Shown here: piece after piece, positions 25,714 to 33,094 of the stretch
How the letters are laid out: the number at the start of each line of letters is the position of its first letter
Position numbering within the stretch: the first letter of the stretch is position 1
From: Bradyrhizobium sp. S69
Lineage (GTDB): Bacteria; Pseudomonadota; Alphaproteobacteria; Rhizobiales; Xanthobacteraceae
Direction: 5' to 3'
Assembly: GCF_009766005.1 (NCBI RefSeq)
Contig: NZ_LMUK01000046.1
Location: forward strand, 628,073 to 681,405
DNA: 53,333 nt
Program-made: the position numbers and the translations under genes
Notes under the pieces: generated by a model
What the model saw: the letters and a program-made list of their open reading frames with translations, nothing else
Told to the model about the DNA's origin: nothing
Databases searched by the model: none

Positions 25714-25783
25714 GAATGCTTGTCCTCCCGTGTGATTGAAATTTGGCTTTTCTTGCTGGTAACAATTTTGGCCGCTGCAGTTG

Positions 25784-26584
25784 CTATTTCCCGACAAATC
25801 GTGGTTTGCGCTTTTGTTTAAACGCGGCCACGCCCTCCTTGGCATCGACCGTGCGCGAGATCGCAGCCAACGTTTGCGCCTCGTCTTCCAACTGGCTTTC
25901 CAGCGAACGATGCGGAGATTGCAGGAATAGCCGCTTGATCGCGCCCAACGCTTCGGTCGGCCCCGACGCCCATTCCCGCGCGATCCGCTCCGCCTCCGGC
26001 CCGACCGCCTCGTCGTTGACGACAAGGTCGACCAGACCGGCCGACAGCGCCGCATCCGCATCCAGGGTCTCGGCCAGCAGGAAAAACCGGCGCGCGCGGG
26101 CCGGTCCCATGCGCCGCGTCAGGGTCGTCGTCGAGCCGCTGTCGGGACTGAATCCAATTTTGGCAAACGCTGAAGCAATCCGCGCTGACTTGCCGATCAC
26201 CACGAGATCGGCGGCCGCCATCAACGAGACGCTTCCGCCGGCGACATTGCCTTGCACCGCGACCGCGACGGGGGCGCGCATCCGGATCATTCGGGTGATC
26301 CCGGCGTGCAGATCCGCCGTCCATGACTTGATGGTGGCGGGAAGTGCGGCGCCTCGCTCCGCCAGCGCGTTGAGGTCGCCGCCGACACTGAACAATTTGC
26401 CGCGCGCCGAAATCAGCAGCGCCCGGACATCGTCACGCTCGCTCAGTTCGGCCATCGCAAGGTTGAACTCGCGGCAAAACGCGCCATCGATCGGGTTGCC
26501 TCGGCTCGGCTGATTGAGCACGAGATGAGCGAGGCCGTCGGCGATCTCGCATTCGAAACTTGTCGTCGGGTTCGCGAGGTTCAT
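25784..26584 (-). CDS. Enoyl-CoA isomerase-like crotonase (PaaG-type active site)
   Basis: Crotonase-fold enzyme, 266 residues. LVLNQPSRGNPIDGAFCREF and LFSVGGDLNALAE are the family segments. The second oxyanion segment reads VQGNVAGGSVSLMAAADLVV without the hydratase Glu, while GFSPDSGSTTTLTRRMG carries the Asp in the PDxGxT setting of PaaG and other delta3,delta2-enoyl-CoA or epoxyphenylacetyl-CoA isomerases. Double-bond migration during breakdown of an unsaturated or branched chain is thus likely. Its start directly abuts the stop of the upstream SDR gene, so the two are translationally linked. Confidence 0.88.
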   Translation of the reverse strand: MNLANPTTSFECEIADGLAHLVLNQPSRGNPIDGAFCREFNLAMAELSERDDVRALLISARGKLFSVGGDLNALAERGAALPATIKSWTADLHAGITRMIRMRAPVAVAVQGNVAGGSVSLMAAADLVVIGKSARIASAFAKIGFSPDSGSTTTLTRRMGPARARRFFLLAETLDADAALSAGLVDLVVNDEAVGPEAERIAREWASGPTEALGAIKRLFLQSPHRSLESQLEDEAQTLAAISRTVDAKEGVAAFKQKRKPRFVGK

Positions 26585-27466
26585 TCAGGCAGACCTTCCC
26601 TGTTTTTCCTTGCGCGTCGAGGCCTGGATCGCTTCGCGGGCGCGCTGCCAGTCGTCCGCCGAGAGTTTTGAAAGTCCGGCAAAGGTGCTGGGCGCCGCCA
26701 AATGATGTCCGCCATCGATGCTGATGGTGTCGCCGGTAATGTAACTGCACCCATCCGACATTAGAAAGATCACAAGGTTTCGCAGTTCATCCATCTTGCC
26801 GAACCGGCGCAGCGGCACCTCGCCGGCCTGGGTCGCGCCCACGCCGGTCTCCGCCAGCGGATTGAGCTTGTCCCAGGCGTTTTCCGTCGGGAATGGACCG
26901 GGCGCAATCGCATTGACGCGAATTCCCTTCGGGCCCCATTCGACCGCCAGTGACATCGTCATGGCATGAACGGCGGCCTTGGCCATCGCGGCGGGGACGA
27001 CGTAGGCCGATCCGGTCCAGACCCAGGTCACCAGATTGCTGATGATCACGCCGGGCTGGTTTGCGGCGATCCAGCGCTTGCCGCAGGCTTGGGCTGCATA
27101 AAACGAGCCGTCCATGATGGTGGAGCGGATCGCCTCATAGCCGCGCGGCGACAGCGTTTCCGTCGGCGCCAGGAAATTCGCACCCGCATTGTTCATCAGA
27201 CCGGTCAGCGGCCCCGAACGCCAGATCTCCGCAACCGCCTTTTCGATGCTATCGGGATCGCGCACATTGGCGACCAACGTGTCGGCCTGTCCGCCGGACC
27301 GCGCCCTGATCTCGCTCGCGGCCTGATCCAGCACTTCCTGGCGGCGGCCGCAGATAAAAACATGGGCGCCGTGCGCCGCGAATCCCACCGACATTTCCTT
27401 GCCGAGGCCGGTCCCGCCGCCGGTGACAAGAATTCGTTTTCCCCTGAGGACGTCGCTGGCGAACAT
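26585..27466 (-). CDS. SDR family oxidoreductase, 2,4-dienoyl-CoA reductase-like
   Basis: Short-chain dehydrogenase fold, 293 residues. TGGGTGLG is the cofactor motif, MNNAGANFLAPTE the NNAG block, and the active-site helix reads YVVPAAMAKAAVHAMTMSLA: Lys is kept but the catalytic Tyr position is Ala, as in dienoyl-CoA reductases. FPTENAW and CSYITGDTISIDGGHHLA follow the same subgroup. The likely role is NADPH reduction of a 2,4-dienoyl-CoA formed during beta-oxidation, which fits the PaaG-like isomerase encoded next. It is the first gene of a three-gene minus-strand unit and has operator site 5 59 bases upstream. Confidence 0.88.
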   Translation of the reverse strand: MFASDVLRGKRILVTGGGTGLGKEMSVGFAAHGAHVFICGRRQEVLDQAASEIRARSGGQADTLVANVRDPDSIEKAVAEIWRSGPLTGLMNNAGANFLAPTETLSPRGYEAIRSTIMDGSFYAAQACGKRWIAANQPGVIISNLVTWVWTGSAYVVPAAMAKAAVHAMTMSLAVEWGPKGIRVNAIAPGPFPTENAWDKLNPLAETGVGATQAGEVPLRRFGKMDELRNLVIFLMSDGCSYITGDTISIDGGHHLAAPSTFAGLSKLSADDWQRAREAIQASTRKEKQGRSA

Positions 27467-27524
27467 GGTTCTGCACGTCCTTTTGTCCCGCGCGCAAGGC
27501 CACGGTGAAGCAATCCGAAATTAA

Positions 27525-27536
27525 TACACTAATGTA
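27525..27536. promoter_or_regulatory. Shared palindromic operator, site 5 (best match)
   Basis: TACACTAATGTA matches TACACTAGTGTA at 11 of 12 positions. It lies in the 310-base gap between the divergent SDR (27466) and MarR (27777) genes, which otherwise shows nothing clear. Presence beside the MarR gene is the main reason for naming MarR as the binding protein; autoregulation would follow. Confidence 0.55.
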
Positions 27537-27776
27537 CTTGATCTGTAAATCCGGCCCCGAGATTTTTGACCGGGTGCCGCTGGTCCGTCGCTTTGCGCAA
27601 AACCGGCTGTAATTGAGCTACTTCCGGCCGGACAGAACGGATGCAAGCGGGGCTTCGGGGCGATATATTTCGGGCGGCTTCGAACAAGTTCGCTGGTGTA
27701 TGGTATTGTCTGTCGATTCTACCGGTTCGCGCCCCCCAATTCGCGGCGTTGCGGCCGGCATAAGGAAACATTCGCC

Positions 27777-28295
27777 ATGGACCGCCCCGAATGGGATCTT
27801 CGCCTCGGATATCTGATCCATGACGTCTCGCGGCTGCGGCGAATGATGTTCGACCGGGAGCTGGCGCCACTGGGAATCACGCGATCGCAGTGGTGGGTGC
27901 TAGCGTTCATCTCGCGCAAGGACGGGCTGCCGCAAACGCAACTCGCCAACGAACTCGACGTCGGCAAGGTCGCGGTCGGCGCGCTGATCAACCGCCTCGA
28001 GCAGTCGGGCTTCGTGCTTCGGCAGGCCGACCCGGTCGACGGCCGGATCAAGCGGGTCTATGTGACCAAGCAGGCACGGAGTTTTCTCGCCAAGCTCCGC
28101 AAGGAGACCGACAAGTTCAATGCCAGGATCGTTGACGGCATCGATCGAACCAACCTCGAAGCAACGTCGGACGCCCTGCTTGCGATGAAGCGCAACCTGC
28201 TTGCGATGTCCGAGGGTGAGGCGCCGCTGCAAATGGCCGACGAGGACAATCCGGCGAAAAAACCCAACGCCCGCAAACGAAAGAAGGCGGCCTGA
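27777..28295 (+). CDS. MarR family transcriptional regulator (candidate regulator of the island)
   Basis: Winged-helix dimeric regulator of 172 residues. The recognition region LGITRSQWWVLAFI, LPQTQLANELDVGKVAVGAL and INRLEQSGFVLRQADPVDGR is the standard MarR helix-turn-helix and wing, with the D-x-R wing motif. A lysine-rich tail (KKPNARKRKKAA) follows the dimerisation helices. AGGA lies about 10 bases before the ATG at 27777; an extension to 27696 has no signal. In Rhodopseudomonas the badHI genes are controlled by a MarR protein (BadR), so this gene is a natural candidate for the palindrome found at five promoters here. That link is inference. Confidence 0.88.
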   Translation: MDRPEWDLRLGYLIHDVSRLRRMMFDRELAPLGITRSQWWVLAFISRKDGLPQTQLANELDVGKVAVGALINRLEQSGFVLRQADPVDGRIKRVYVTKQARSFLAKLRKETDKFNARIVDGIDRTNLEATSDALLAMKRNLLAMSEGEAPLQMADEDNPAKKPNARKRKKAA

Positions 28296-28310
28296 AACGT
28301 TCTCCGCCGA

Positions 28311-29090
28311 TCAGACGGCGGTGATGCCGCCGTCAACCGCCAATATCTGACCGGTAATGTGCTTGCCGGCATCGCTTGCGAACAGCACCACGGCGCCCTT
28401 CAGATCGTCCTCATCGCCGATCCGGCGCAGCGGCACATTGGCGGTCATCTTCTCAAGTCCAACCGTCTTGATGGTTCCCGCGGTCATTTTCGACGGAAAG
28501 AAACCGGGCGCCAGGGCATTGACCGTGATCCCATACTGTCCCCATCCACCGGCCAGCGCCCGGGTGAAGTTCACCACCGCGCCCTTGCTGGTGTTGTAGG
28601 CGATGGTCTGGGTTTCGCCGACGTGGCCGCGCAAGCCCGCAATCGACGCCATGTTGATGATACGTCCGTAGTTGCGGGGGATCATCGATCGCTTGGCGAT
28701 CTGCTGGCTCAACAGGAACAGCGAACGAATGTTGAGGTTCATCACCTTGTCCCACGCCTCCACCGGATGATCCTCGGTGGCAGCTCCCCAACTGGCGCCG
28801 GCGTTGTTGATCAGAATGTCGATATGTCCGAATCTCGCCAGCGTTTCATCGACCAGGCGCGAGATATCCGCGCCCCTGGAATTATCGGCCGCAACCGTTT
28901 CGGCCCGGTAGCCGAGCTTCGAAAGATGCGCCCGCGCCTCCTCGAGATCGGCGGCCTTTCGCGACGAAAGCATCAACTCGGCGCCCTGCTCGCCCAGCGC
29001 CTCGGCGATCTGCAGACCCAATCCGCGCGAGCCGCCGGTCACCAGCGCGACCTTGCCGGTGAGGTCAAACGCCTTTTTTACGCTACCCAT
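28311..29090 (-). CDS. SDR family oxidoreductase (3-hydroxyacyl-CoA dehydrogenase or ketoreductase type)
   Basis: Classical short-chain dehydrogenase of 259 residues. TGGSRGLG is the cofactor motif, NNAGASWG the NNAG block, and the catalytic residues are Ser in INMASIAG and Y/K in AYNTSKGA. HITGQILAVDGGITAV ends the fold. It keeps the complete triad, unlike three other SDRs in this window, so it probably oxidises or reduces a hydroxy/keto group, for instance the 3-hydroxyacyl step missing from the FadJ-like protein. The ATG at 29090 lies seven bases after GGAGGG. It follows the crotonase at 29134-29925 by 43 bases and is convergent with the MarR gene. Confidence 0.88.
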   Translation of the reverse strand: MGSVKKAFDLTGKVALVTGGSRGLGLQIAEALGEQGAELMLSSRKAADLEEARAHLSKLGYRAETVAADNSRGADISRLVDETLARFGHIDILINNAGASWGAATEDHPVEAWDKVMNLNIRSLFLLSQQIAKRSMIPRNYGRIINMASIAGLRGHVGETQTIAYNTSKGAVVNFTRALAGGWGQYGITVNALAPGFFPSKMTAGTIKTVGLEKMTANVPLRRIGDEDDLKGAVVLFASDAGKHITGQILAVDGGITAV

Positions 29091-29133
29091 CCGCATTCCC
29101 TCCGCTTGAAATTTGTACGACCGACACCACCGT

Positions 29134-29925
29134 TCAGTGTCCCCTGAAATTCGCAGCCCGGCGCTCGACAAAGGATTGGATGCCCTCGACCATGTCCTGG
29201 CTGCTGAACACCCGATCCCTGATTTTCGGGATGTAATCGATCGCGAGGCGTTCGGCGGCTTCGATGTATTTCAGCGCCGCCTCCTTGGTCACCTGGATTC
29301 CGATTGGCGCGTTCTTGGCGATGGTCTCCGCGATCTCCATCGCACGCGCGATCTGCTTGCCGGGTTCGACGACCTCCTGCACGAACCCGATCTTGTAGGC
29401 GCGTGCAGCATCGAATTCGTCGCACAGCAGCAGATGATACATCGCGTCGCCCCATCCGGCGCGCGTGAGATAGCGGAAATGGGCGCCACCCAGCGGCGCG
29501 ATGCCACGCTTGGCTTCCATCTGGCAGAAGCGGCTGTCGGACGCGGCAACCACGATATCGCCGGCCAGCATCATCTCGATGCCGATGGTGTAGACGATGC
29601 CCTGCACCGCGGTCACGATCGGCTTTCGGCACCGTCCCTTGAGCGCGAATGCGTCGATATTGTCGGGCGGGCTCTCGACCTTCTCCGCCTTCGGACCGAA
29701 GAACCTGGGCATGTCGAGGCCGGCCGTGAAATCGGCCCCCTCGGCGCATACCACGCCCACCCAAAAATTCTCGTTGCGGTCGAGTTCGGTGATGGCATCG
29801 GAGATCTGCGCCATCATCTGCGGCGTGAAGGAGTTCTTCTTGGCGGGATTGTCGATGATGATCTTGAAGATGCGCCCGTGGACTTCGGTTCTGATCTGTC
29901 CTGGTTGAGCCTTCTGGTCACTCAT
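29134..29925 (-). CDS. Enoyl-CoA hydratase
   Basis: Crotonase-fold enzyme of 263 residues. IIIDNPAKKNSFTPQMM and DFTAGLDMPRFFG are the family segments. The stretch VYTIGIEMMLAGDIVVA and FCQMEAKRGIAPLGGAHFRY supply two glutamates at the hydratase positions, so a genuine hydratase is plausible. The residues around 70-95 (GPKAEKVESPPDNIDAF) form a longer loop than usual and may widen the acyl pocket. With the downstream SDR it would form a hydration plus oxidation pair. It is divergent from the TetR gene at 30204 and is preceded by GGAGGATAG. Confidence 0.87.
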   Translation of the reverse strand: MSDQKAQPGQIRTEVHGRIFKIIIDNPAKKNSFTPQMMAQISDAITELDRNENFWVGVVCAEGADFTAGLDMPRFFGPKAEKVESPPDNIDAFALKGRCRKPIVTAVQGIVYTIGIEMMLAGDIVVAASDSRFCQMEAKRGIAPLGGAHFRYLTRAGWGDAMYHLLLCDEFDAARAYKIGFVQEVVEPGKQIARAMEIAETIAKNAPIGIQVTKEAALKYIEAAERLAIDYIPKIRDRVFSSQDMVEGIQSFVERRAANFRGH

Positions 29926-30086
29926 CGCTATCCTCCGCTCGGCGCGCCGGCTCTGATCCGGCCGATGCGGCTAGATGACAGGCGCCGCGCGCGGGCGGCC
30001 ACAACATTCTTGTACCGCTGCTATTCAAATATGAATTTTGCTGCAGCGCCGTATCACGCTACGTTGCCGGTGGGCACGCGCGTTTC

Positions 30087-30191
30087 CTAGAGCCTTGTCC
30101 GTTCCAATGGAATCGGAACGGGGCTCTAGTTTCTGTTTTGACGCGTTTTCTTCACGCGAACCGGTGCCCACTTCGCTCGAAAACGCTTTAG
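30087..30191. repeat. Dispersed hairpin repeat, family 3, in the leader of the TetR gene
   Basis: CTAGAGCC and GGCTCTAG, with inner arms CCGTTCC and GGAACGG, form a long hairpin at 30087-30129. A second part with GCGTTTTCTTCACGCGAACC and CGCTCGAAAACGCTTTAG follows. I recognise this composite as a common intergenic repeat of Bradyrhizobium and Rhodopseudomonas genomes, from memory. It ends 12 bases before the TetR ATG and would be part of its mRNA leader. Confidence 0.65.
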
Positions 30192-30203
30192 GGGTAAAAC
30201 CAC

Positions 30204-30785
30204 ATGGGGCATTCTCAGGCCGAGAAGGCAAAAAGCTATCAACGGATCCTGGACGCCGCGGCCTTGCAGCTCCGGCAGGCCGGGCTGGCGGGCGTTGGCA
30301 TCGGAGACCTGATGAAGTCCGTCAAACTGACCCATGGCGGATTCTACGGACATTTCGCGTCGCGCGACGATTTGATCGCCGAGGCGCTCGACAAGGCGCT
30401 AGTCGACGGCGAAGCATCTTCGCTCCGCGCCGGCAGCGCAAAGGGCGCGCGCACCCTGAAATCCTTCCTGAACAGCTACCTCAGCAAGGCGCACCGGGAT
30501 AATCCCGGCGCGGGTTGTGCGGTTTCGGCGCTGGCGGGCGACGTCGCGCGCGCCGACCAGCGCAGCCGCGAGATCATGACTAAGCATGTCGCCCACTATT
30601 TCGACACGATCGGCGATCTCGTCGGTGATGAGGACGCCACCGGGTTCGCGATGTCGGTGATGTGCACGATCGTCGGGGCGCTCACGCTATCGCGCGTGAT
30701 GAGTGACGAGGAGATGTCCAGCAAGGTCCTGCTGGCCGCACGAAAGGCCATCCTGGAACACGCGGCCATGCGCGCATCGTTCTGA
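30204..30785 (+). CDS. TetR/AcrR family transcriptional regulator
   Basis: Repressor of 193 residues. The N-terminal helix-turn-helix reads YQRILDAAALQLRQAGLAG, IGDLMKSVKLTHGGFYGHF and ASRDDLIAEALDKAL, which is the TetR signature. The C-terminal helical domain, with a CAVSALAGDVARAD stretch, is the ligand and dimer part and resembles the group with a buried Cys/Ala-rich helix. The gene stands alone, divergent from the crotonase at 29134 and convergent with the LysR gene. Its target is not evident from sequence; the flanking crotonase/SDR pair is the simplest candidate. Confidence 0.88.
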   Translation: MGHSQAEKAKSYQRILDAAALQLRQAGLAGVGIGDLMKSVKLTHGGFYGHFASRDDLIAEALDKALVDGEASSLRAGSAKGARTLKSFLNSYLSKAHRDNPGAGCAVSALAGDVARADQRSREIMTKHVAHYFDTIGDLVGDEDATGFAMSVMCTIVGALTLSRVMSDEEMSSKVLLAARKAILEHAAMRASF

Positions 30786-30791
30786 GATGCC

Positions 30792-30949
30792 GTGAAGCAA
30801 TCACCGCCGTCATCCCCGCGCGCAGCAGCTCCACCGTCATCCTGAGGTGCGCGCCTCGAAGGATGGTGTTCAGCGTCGTGCTTGCGAGCATCCTTCGAGG
30901 CTCGCCGAAGACGGCGAGCACCTCAGGATGACGGCGGTGATTGCTTCAC
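30792..30949. repeat. Dispersed palindromic repeat, family 1, copy 3, with 22-bp outer arms
   Basis: The core at 30836-30932 is the family 1 element. Outside it, 30792-30813 and 30928-30949 are perfect 22-base inverse complements (GTGAAGCAATCACCGCCGTC.. and ..GACGGCGGTGATTGCTTCAC). The structure lies between the convergent TetR and LysR genes and probably works as a two-way terminator. Confidence 0.8.
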
Positions 30950-30966
30950 AGGCCCTTCACCGCACT

Positions 30967-32031
30967 TCAGGCGATACGCCGCAGGGGTTTTGCCAACTGC
31001 TGCCCCGCGAGCCATGCCCGCGAGTCCGTCAGTTCGCTTTCCAGAAAGCGGCGCACCTGCCGCGTCAGCGGTCTTAGATCGCTCTCGCGCCGACGCAGCA
31101 GCCAGACCTCCATCGACGCGGACTGCTGCGGCAGCGCGCGAACCAGCCCTTCCGCCAACGCGAACGGCACCGCCAGGAACGCAAGGCCAAGGCCTGCGGC
31201 CGCGGCAGCGAAGTGATTGGCGATCGGCATCACCCGCAAGGCCCCTCTGGCGTCGCCCGCGGCCTTGAACCGGGTGAGCAGTTCCATCTGGCCTGCCCGT
31301 TCACCGTGAAGTCCGGCAAAGTCGGCCGAGTTTCCGATGATGTCGTGGCCGGCCAGTTCCGCCAGCGACCGTGGCGCGGGATGCTCGGCGAGATAGGCCG
31401 CGGACGCGAACAGGCCGAAGGCGACCGTGGCGATCCTTTTTCCGATCAGCTCATCGTCGCCCGGATGGCCCAACCGAATGACGAAATCGAGATCGCTCGA
31501 AGCCAGGTTCTGCTGTCGGACGGTGGAATTTATCTCAAGCCGGAGTTCGCTGTTGAGCGCGCGCAATTTCCTGACGCGCGGCAGCAGCCAATGCTTGGTA
31601 AAACCTTCCGTCGCCGATATCTTGACTTCGGACGATCGATCGCCAACGCGACGTGAAAGCTCGCGATGGAATGTTTCGAACGACCGCACCATGCCTTCGG
31701 CGGATCCGCGCAGCGCCTCGCCTTCCTGCGTCAGCTTGACACCCGAGGATATCCGGAAAAACAGCGGAGCGCCGACATATCGTTCCAACTCCTTCAGTCG
31801 CCGGCTCAGCGTCGGCTGGCTCATGCCGAGTTCGCGAGCCGCGCGGTTCACGCTGCCGGTTCCAGCCACCGCAAAGAACAATCTGAAGAGGTCCCAGTTG
31901 GCCTCGGTCATGCGACCCGTGCGGGACGACACCGCGGGGCCGGGTTGCTCGGCGCTTGGCACAGACGGGTTGGCCGGAAACACCGCGTCGGCACTGCCCG
32001 CACTCGGCTTCGCGGTCCAAAGCTCGGCCAT
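30967..32031 (-). CDS. LysR family transcriptional regulator
   Basis: LysR-type activator/repressor of 354 residues from the start chosen at 32031. The winged helix reads FRLFFAVAGTGSVNRAARE, LGMSQPTLSRRLKELERYVG and APLFFRISSGVKLTQEGEAL. The C-terminal periplasmic-binding-like effector domain follows. The first 40 residues are low-complexity (Pro/Ser/Ala) and may be untranslated, because an in-frame ATG at 31911 begins directly before the helix-turn-helix; an AAGG before 32031 favours the longer form. A perfect 18-bp palindrome and a partial second copy lie just upstream. Its likely targets are the CmcJ-like and SDR genes next door. Confidence 0.87.
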   Translation of the reverse strand: MAELWTAKPSAGSADAVFPANPSVPSAEQPGPAVSSRTGRMTEANWDLFRLFFAVAGTGSVNRAARELGMSQPTLSRRLKELERYVGAPLFFRISSGVKLTQEGEALRGSAEGMVRSFETFHRELSRRVGDRSSEVKISATEGFTKHWLLPRVRKLRALNSELRLEINSTVRQQNLASSDLDFVIRLGHPGDDELIGKRIATVAFGLFASAAYLAEHPAPRSLAELAGHDIIGNSADFAGLHGERAGQMELLTRFKAAGDARGALRVMPIANHFAAAAAGLGLAFLAVPFALAEGLVRALPQQSASMEVWLLRRRESDLRPLTRQVRRFLESELTDSRAWLAGQQLAKPLRRIA

Positions 32032-32054
32032 TTTCTAACCTTCAGCCGCTATCT

Positions 32055-32096
32055 GCATGACGATCGTCATGCTATCATCAGCATGACGATTATCAT
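32055..32096. promoter_or_regulatory. Tandem palindromic operator upstream of the LysR gene
   Basis: GCATGACGATCGTCATGC at 32055-32072 is a perfect 18-bp palindrome. GCATGACGATTATCAT at 32081-32096 repeats its left half exactly and its right half with changes. The starts are 26 bases apart, so two dimers would bind nearly the same DNA face. The location before the LysR start fits autoregulation. Confidence 0.6.
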
Positions 32097-32212
32097 CCAG
32101 AACGTCAAGCCGGGTTTGATGGCGCGGCCGAAATTCCAGGGCGCAGGGGGCACGGCTCGGAATCCACGTGGCACAGGGGCAACGCCTGATACGCCGCCCC
32201 TGTGCGATGGTC

Positions 32213-33055
32213 TCAGCGCGGGTGAAACACCAGCGTGCGCAGTTCGATGCTTTCGCGCGGCGCCGCGTTGGCAGGCGTTGTCGGATCGACAAAGGCCGTG
32301 TGCGGCGCAAAGCGAGCGCGGCCGTCGGTCTGGGAGTCGAAGCACTTCAGCAGCAGGATTTCGTCGGCCGTCATTTCCGGCACGTAGAACCAGCGATGTT
32401 CGGGGCTGTACTTGACGGAATAGGTTTCGCCGACGCGGTTGGGATAAACCAGGTCGGAGCCAACCAGTTCATCGAACTTGACGGTTTGGGCGTCGCAGAC
32501 CGCCAGCGGCGCATCCTGTAGCGGACCGCGGATCGGACGCCAGAGGTTGATGATCTGGACCCGGCCCTTCAGCAACTCGTCGGCTTCGTCGGGAATGAGA
32601 TCGCGAACGCGTTGCGGCCCGGATTTCGCGGTGTGATCGACATGCACGCGCCAGGCCGGCTGGCGCGGGCCGCCGCCTCGATCGGCCGCGCCGGCGACGC
32701 GCTTGCGCACGGTATGGTCGAAGATGAACACCCGGCTGGCGCCGGTCGCCTCCTTGATCAGTCGTTCCGCCTCGGGATAGTAGGTGCTTTTCACCTCGTC
32801 GTCGTTGTAAAAATCCTTAACCGCGCTGCGCTGCCGGACCAGTGCGAACCCCTCGCGGTCGAGCGAGATCGAATCGACGATCGCACGCGCATCGTAGATC
32901 GGAAGTGCATGTGGCTCCGGCACGGTGTTGGACTGGGGCTCGCCGGGCGGCGGCGCGAAGGTGAAGGTGCGCGGCCTGGATTTGGTCGGTGCGAGATAGT
33001 TGAGCTCGGCGGTCACGAATGACAATGCCTCTATCTTCTGGTTTTGCAGTCCCAT
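32213..33055 (-). CDS. CmcJ/NvfI family oxidoreductase
   Basis: Protein of 280 residues that I place in the CmcJ/NvfI (AsaB-like) family of iron-dependent oxygenase-fold proteins. The visible family blocks are SRVFIFDHTVRKR, WRVHVDHTAKSGPQRV with an HxD metal pair, GRVQIINLWRPIRGPL, and YSPEHRWFYVPEMTADEILL with the distal His, then LLKCFDSQTDGRARFAPH. Members act as 2-oxoglutarate-type oxygenases in fungal and bacterial secondary metabolism, or have no known substrate. The bacterial copies are mostly uncharacterised. It follows an SDR gene by 39 bases on the same strand. The likely role, oxidation of a small hydrophobic compound, is inference. Confidence 0.78.
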   Translation of the reverse strand: MGLQNQKIEALSFVTAELNYLAPTKSRPRTFTFAPPPGEPQSNTVPEPHALPIYDARAIVDSISLDREGFALVRQRSAVKDFYNDDEVKSTYYPEAERLIKEATGASRVFIFDHTVRKRVAGAADRGGGPRQPAWRVHVDHTAKSGPQRVRDLIPDEADELLKGRVQIINLWRPIRGPLQDAPLAVCDAQTVKFDELVGSDLVYPNRVGETYSVKYSPEHRWFYVPEMTADEILLLKCFDSQTDGRARFAPHTAFVDPTTPANAAPRESIELRTLVFHPR

Positions 33056-33094
33056 GTTGTTCTTCTCCTGATTTCCTATGTTCAGCTCTCGATT

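Noticed and set aside
25714..26061. N-terminal extension of the alpha/beta hydrolase
   Set aside because: Arg-rich shadow of the crotonase at 25784-26584 in another phase; the hydrolase has a good internal start at 25713.
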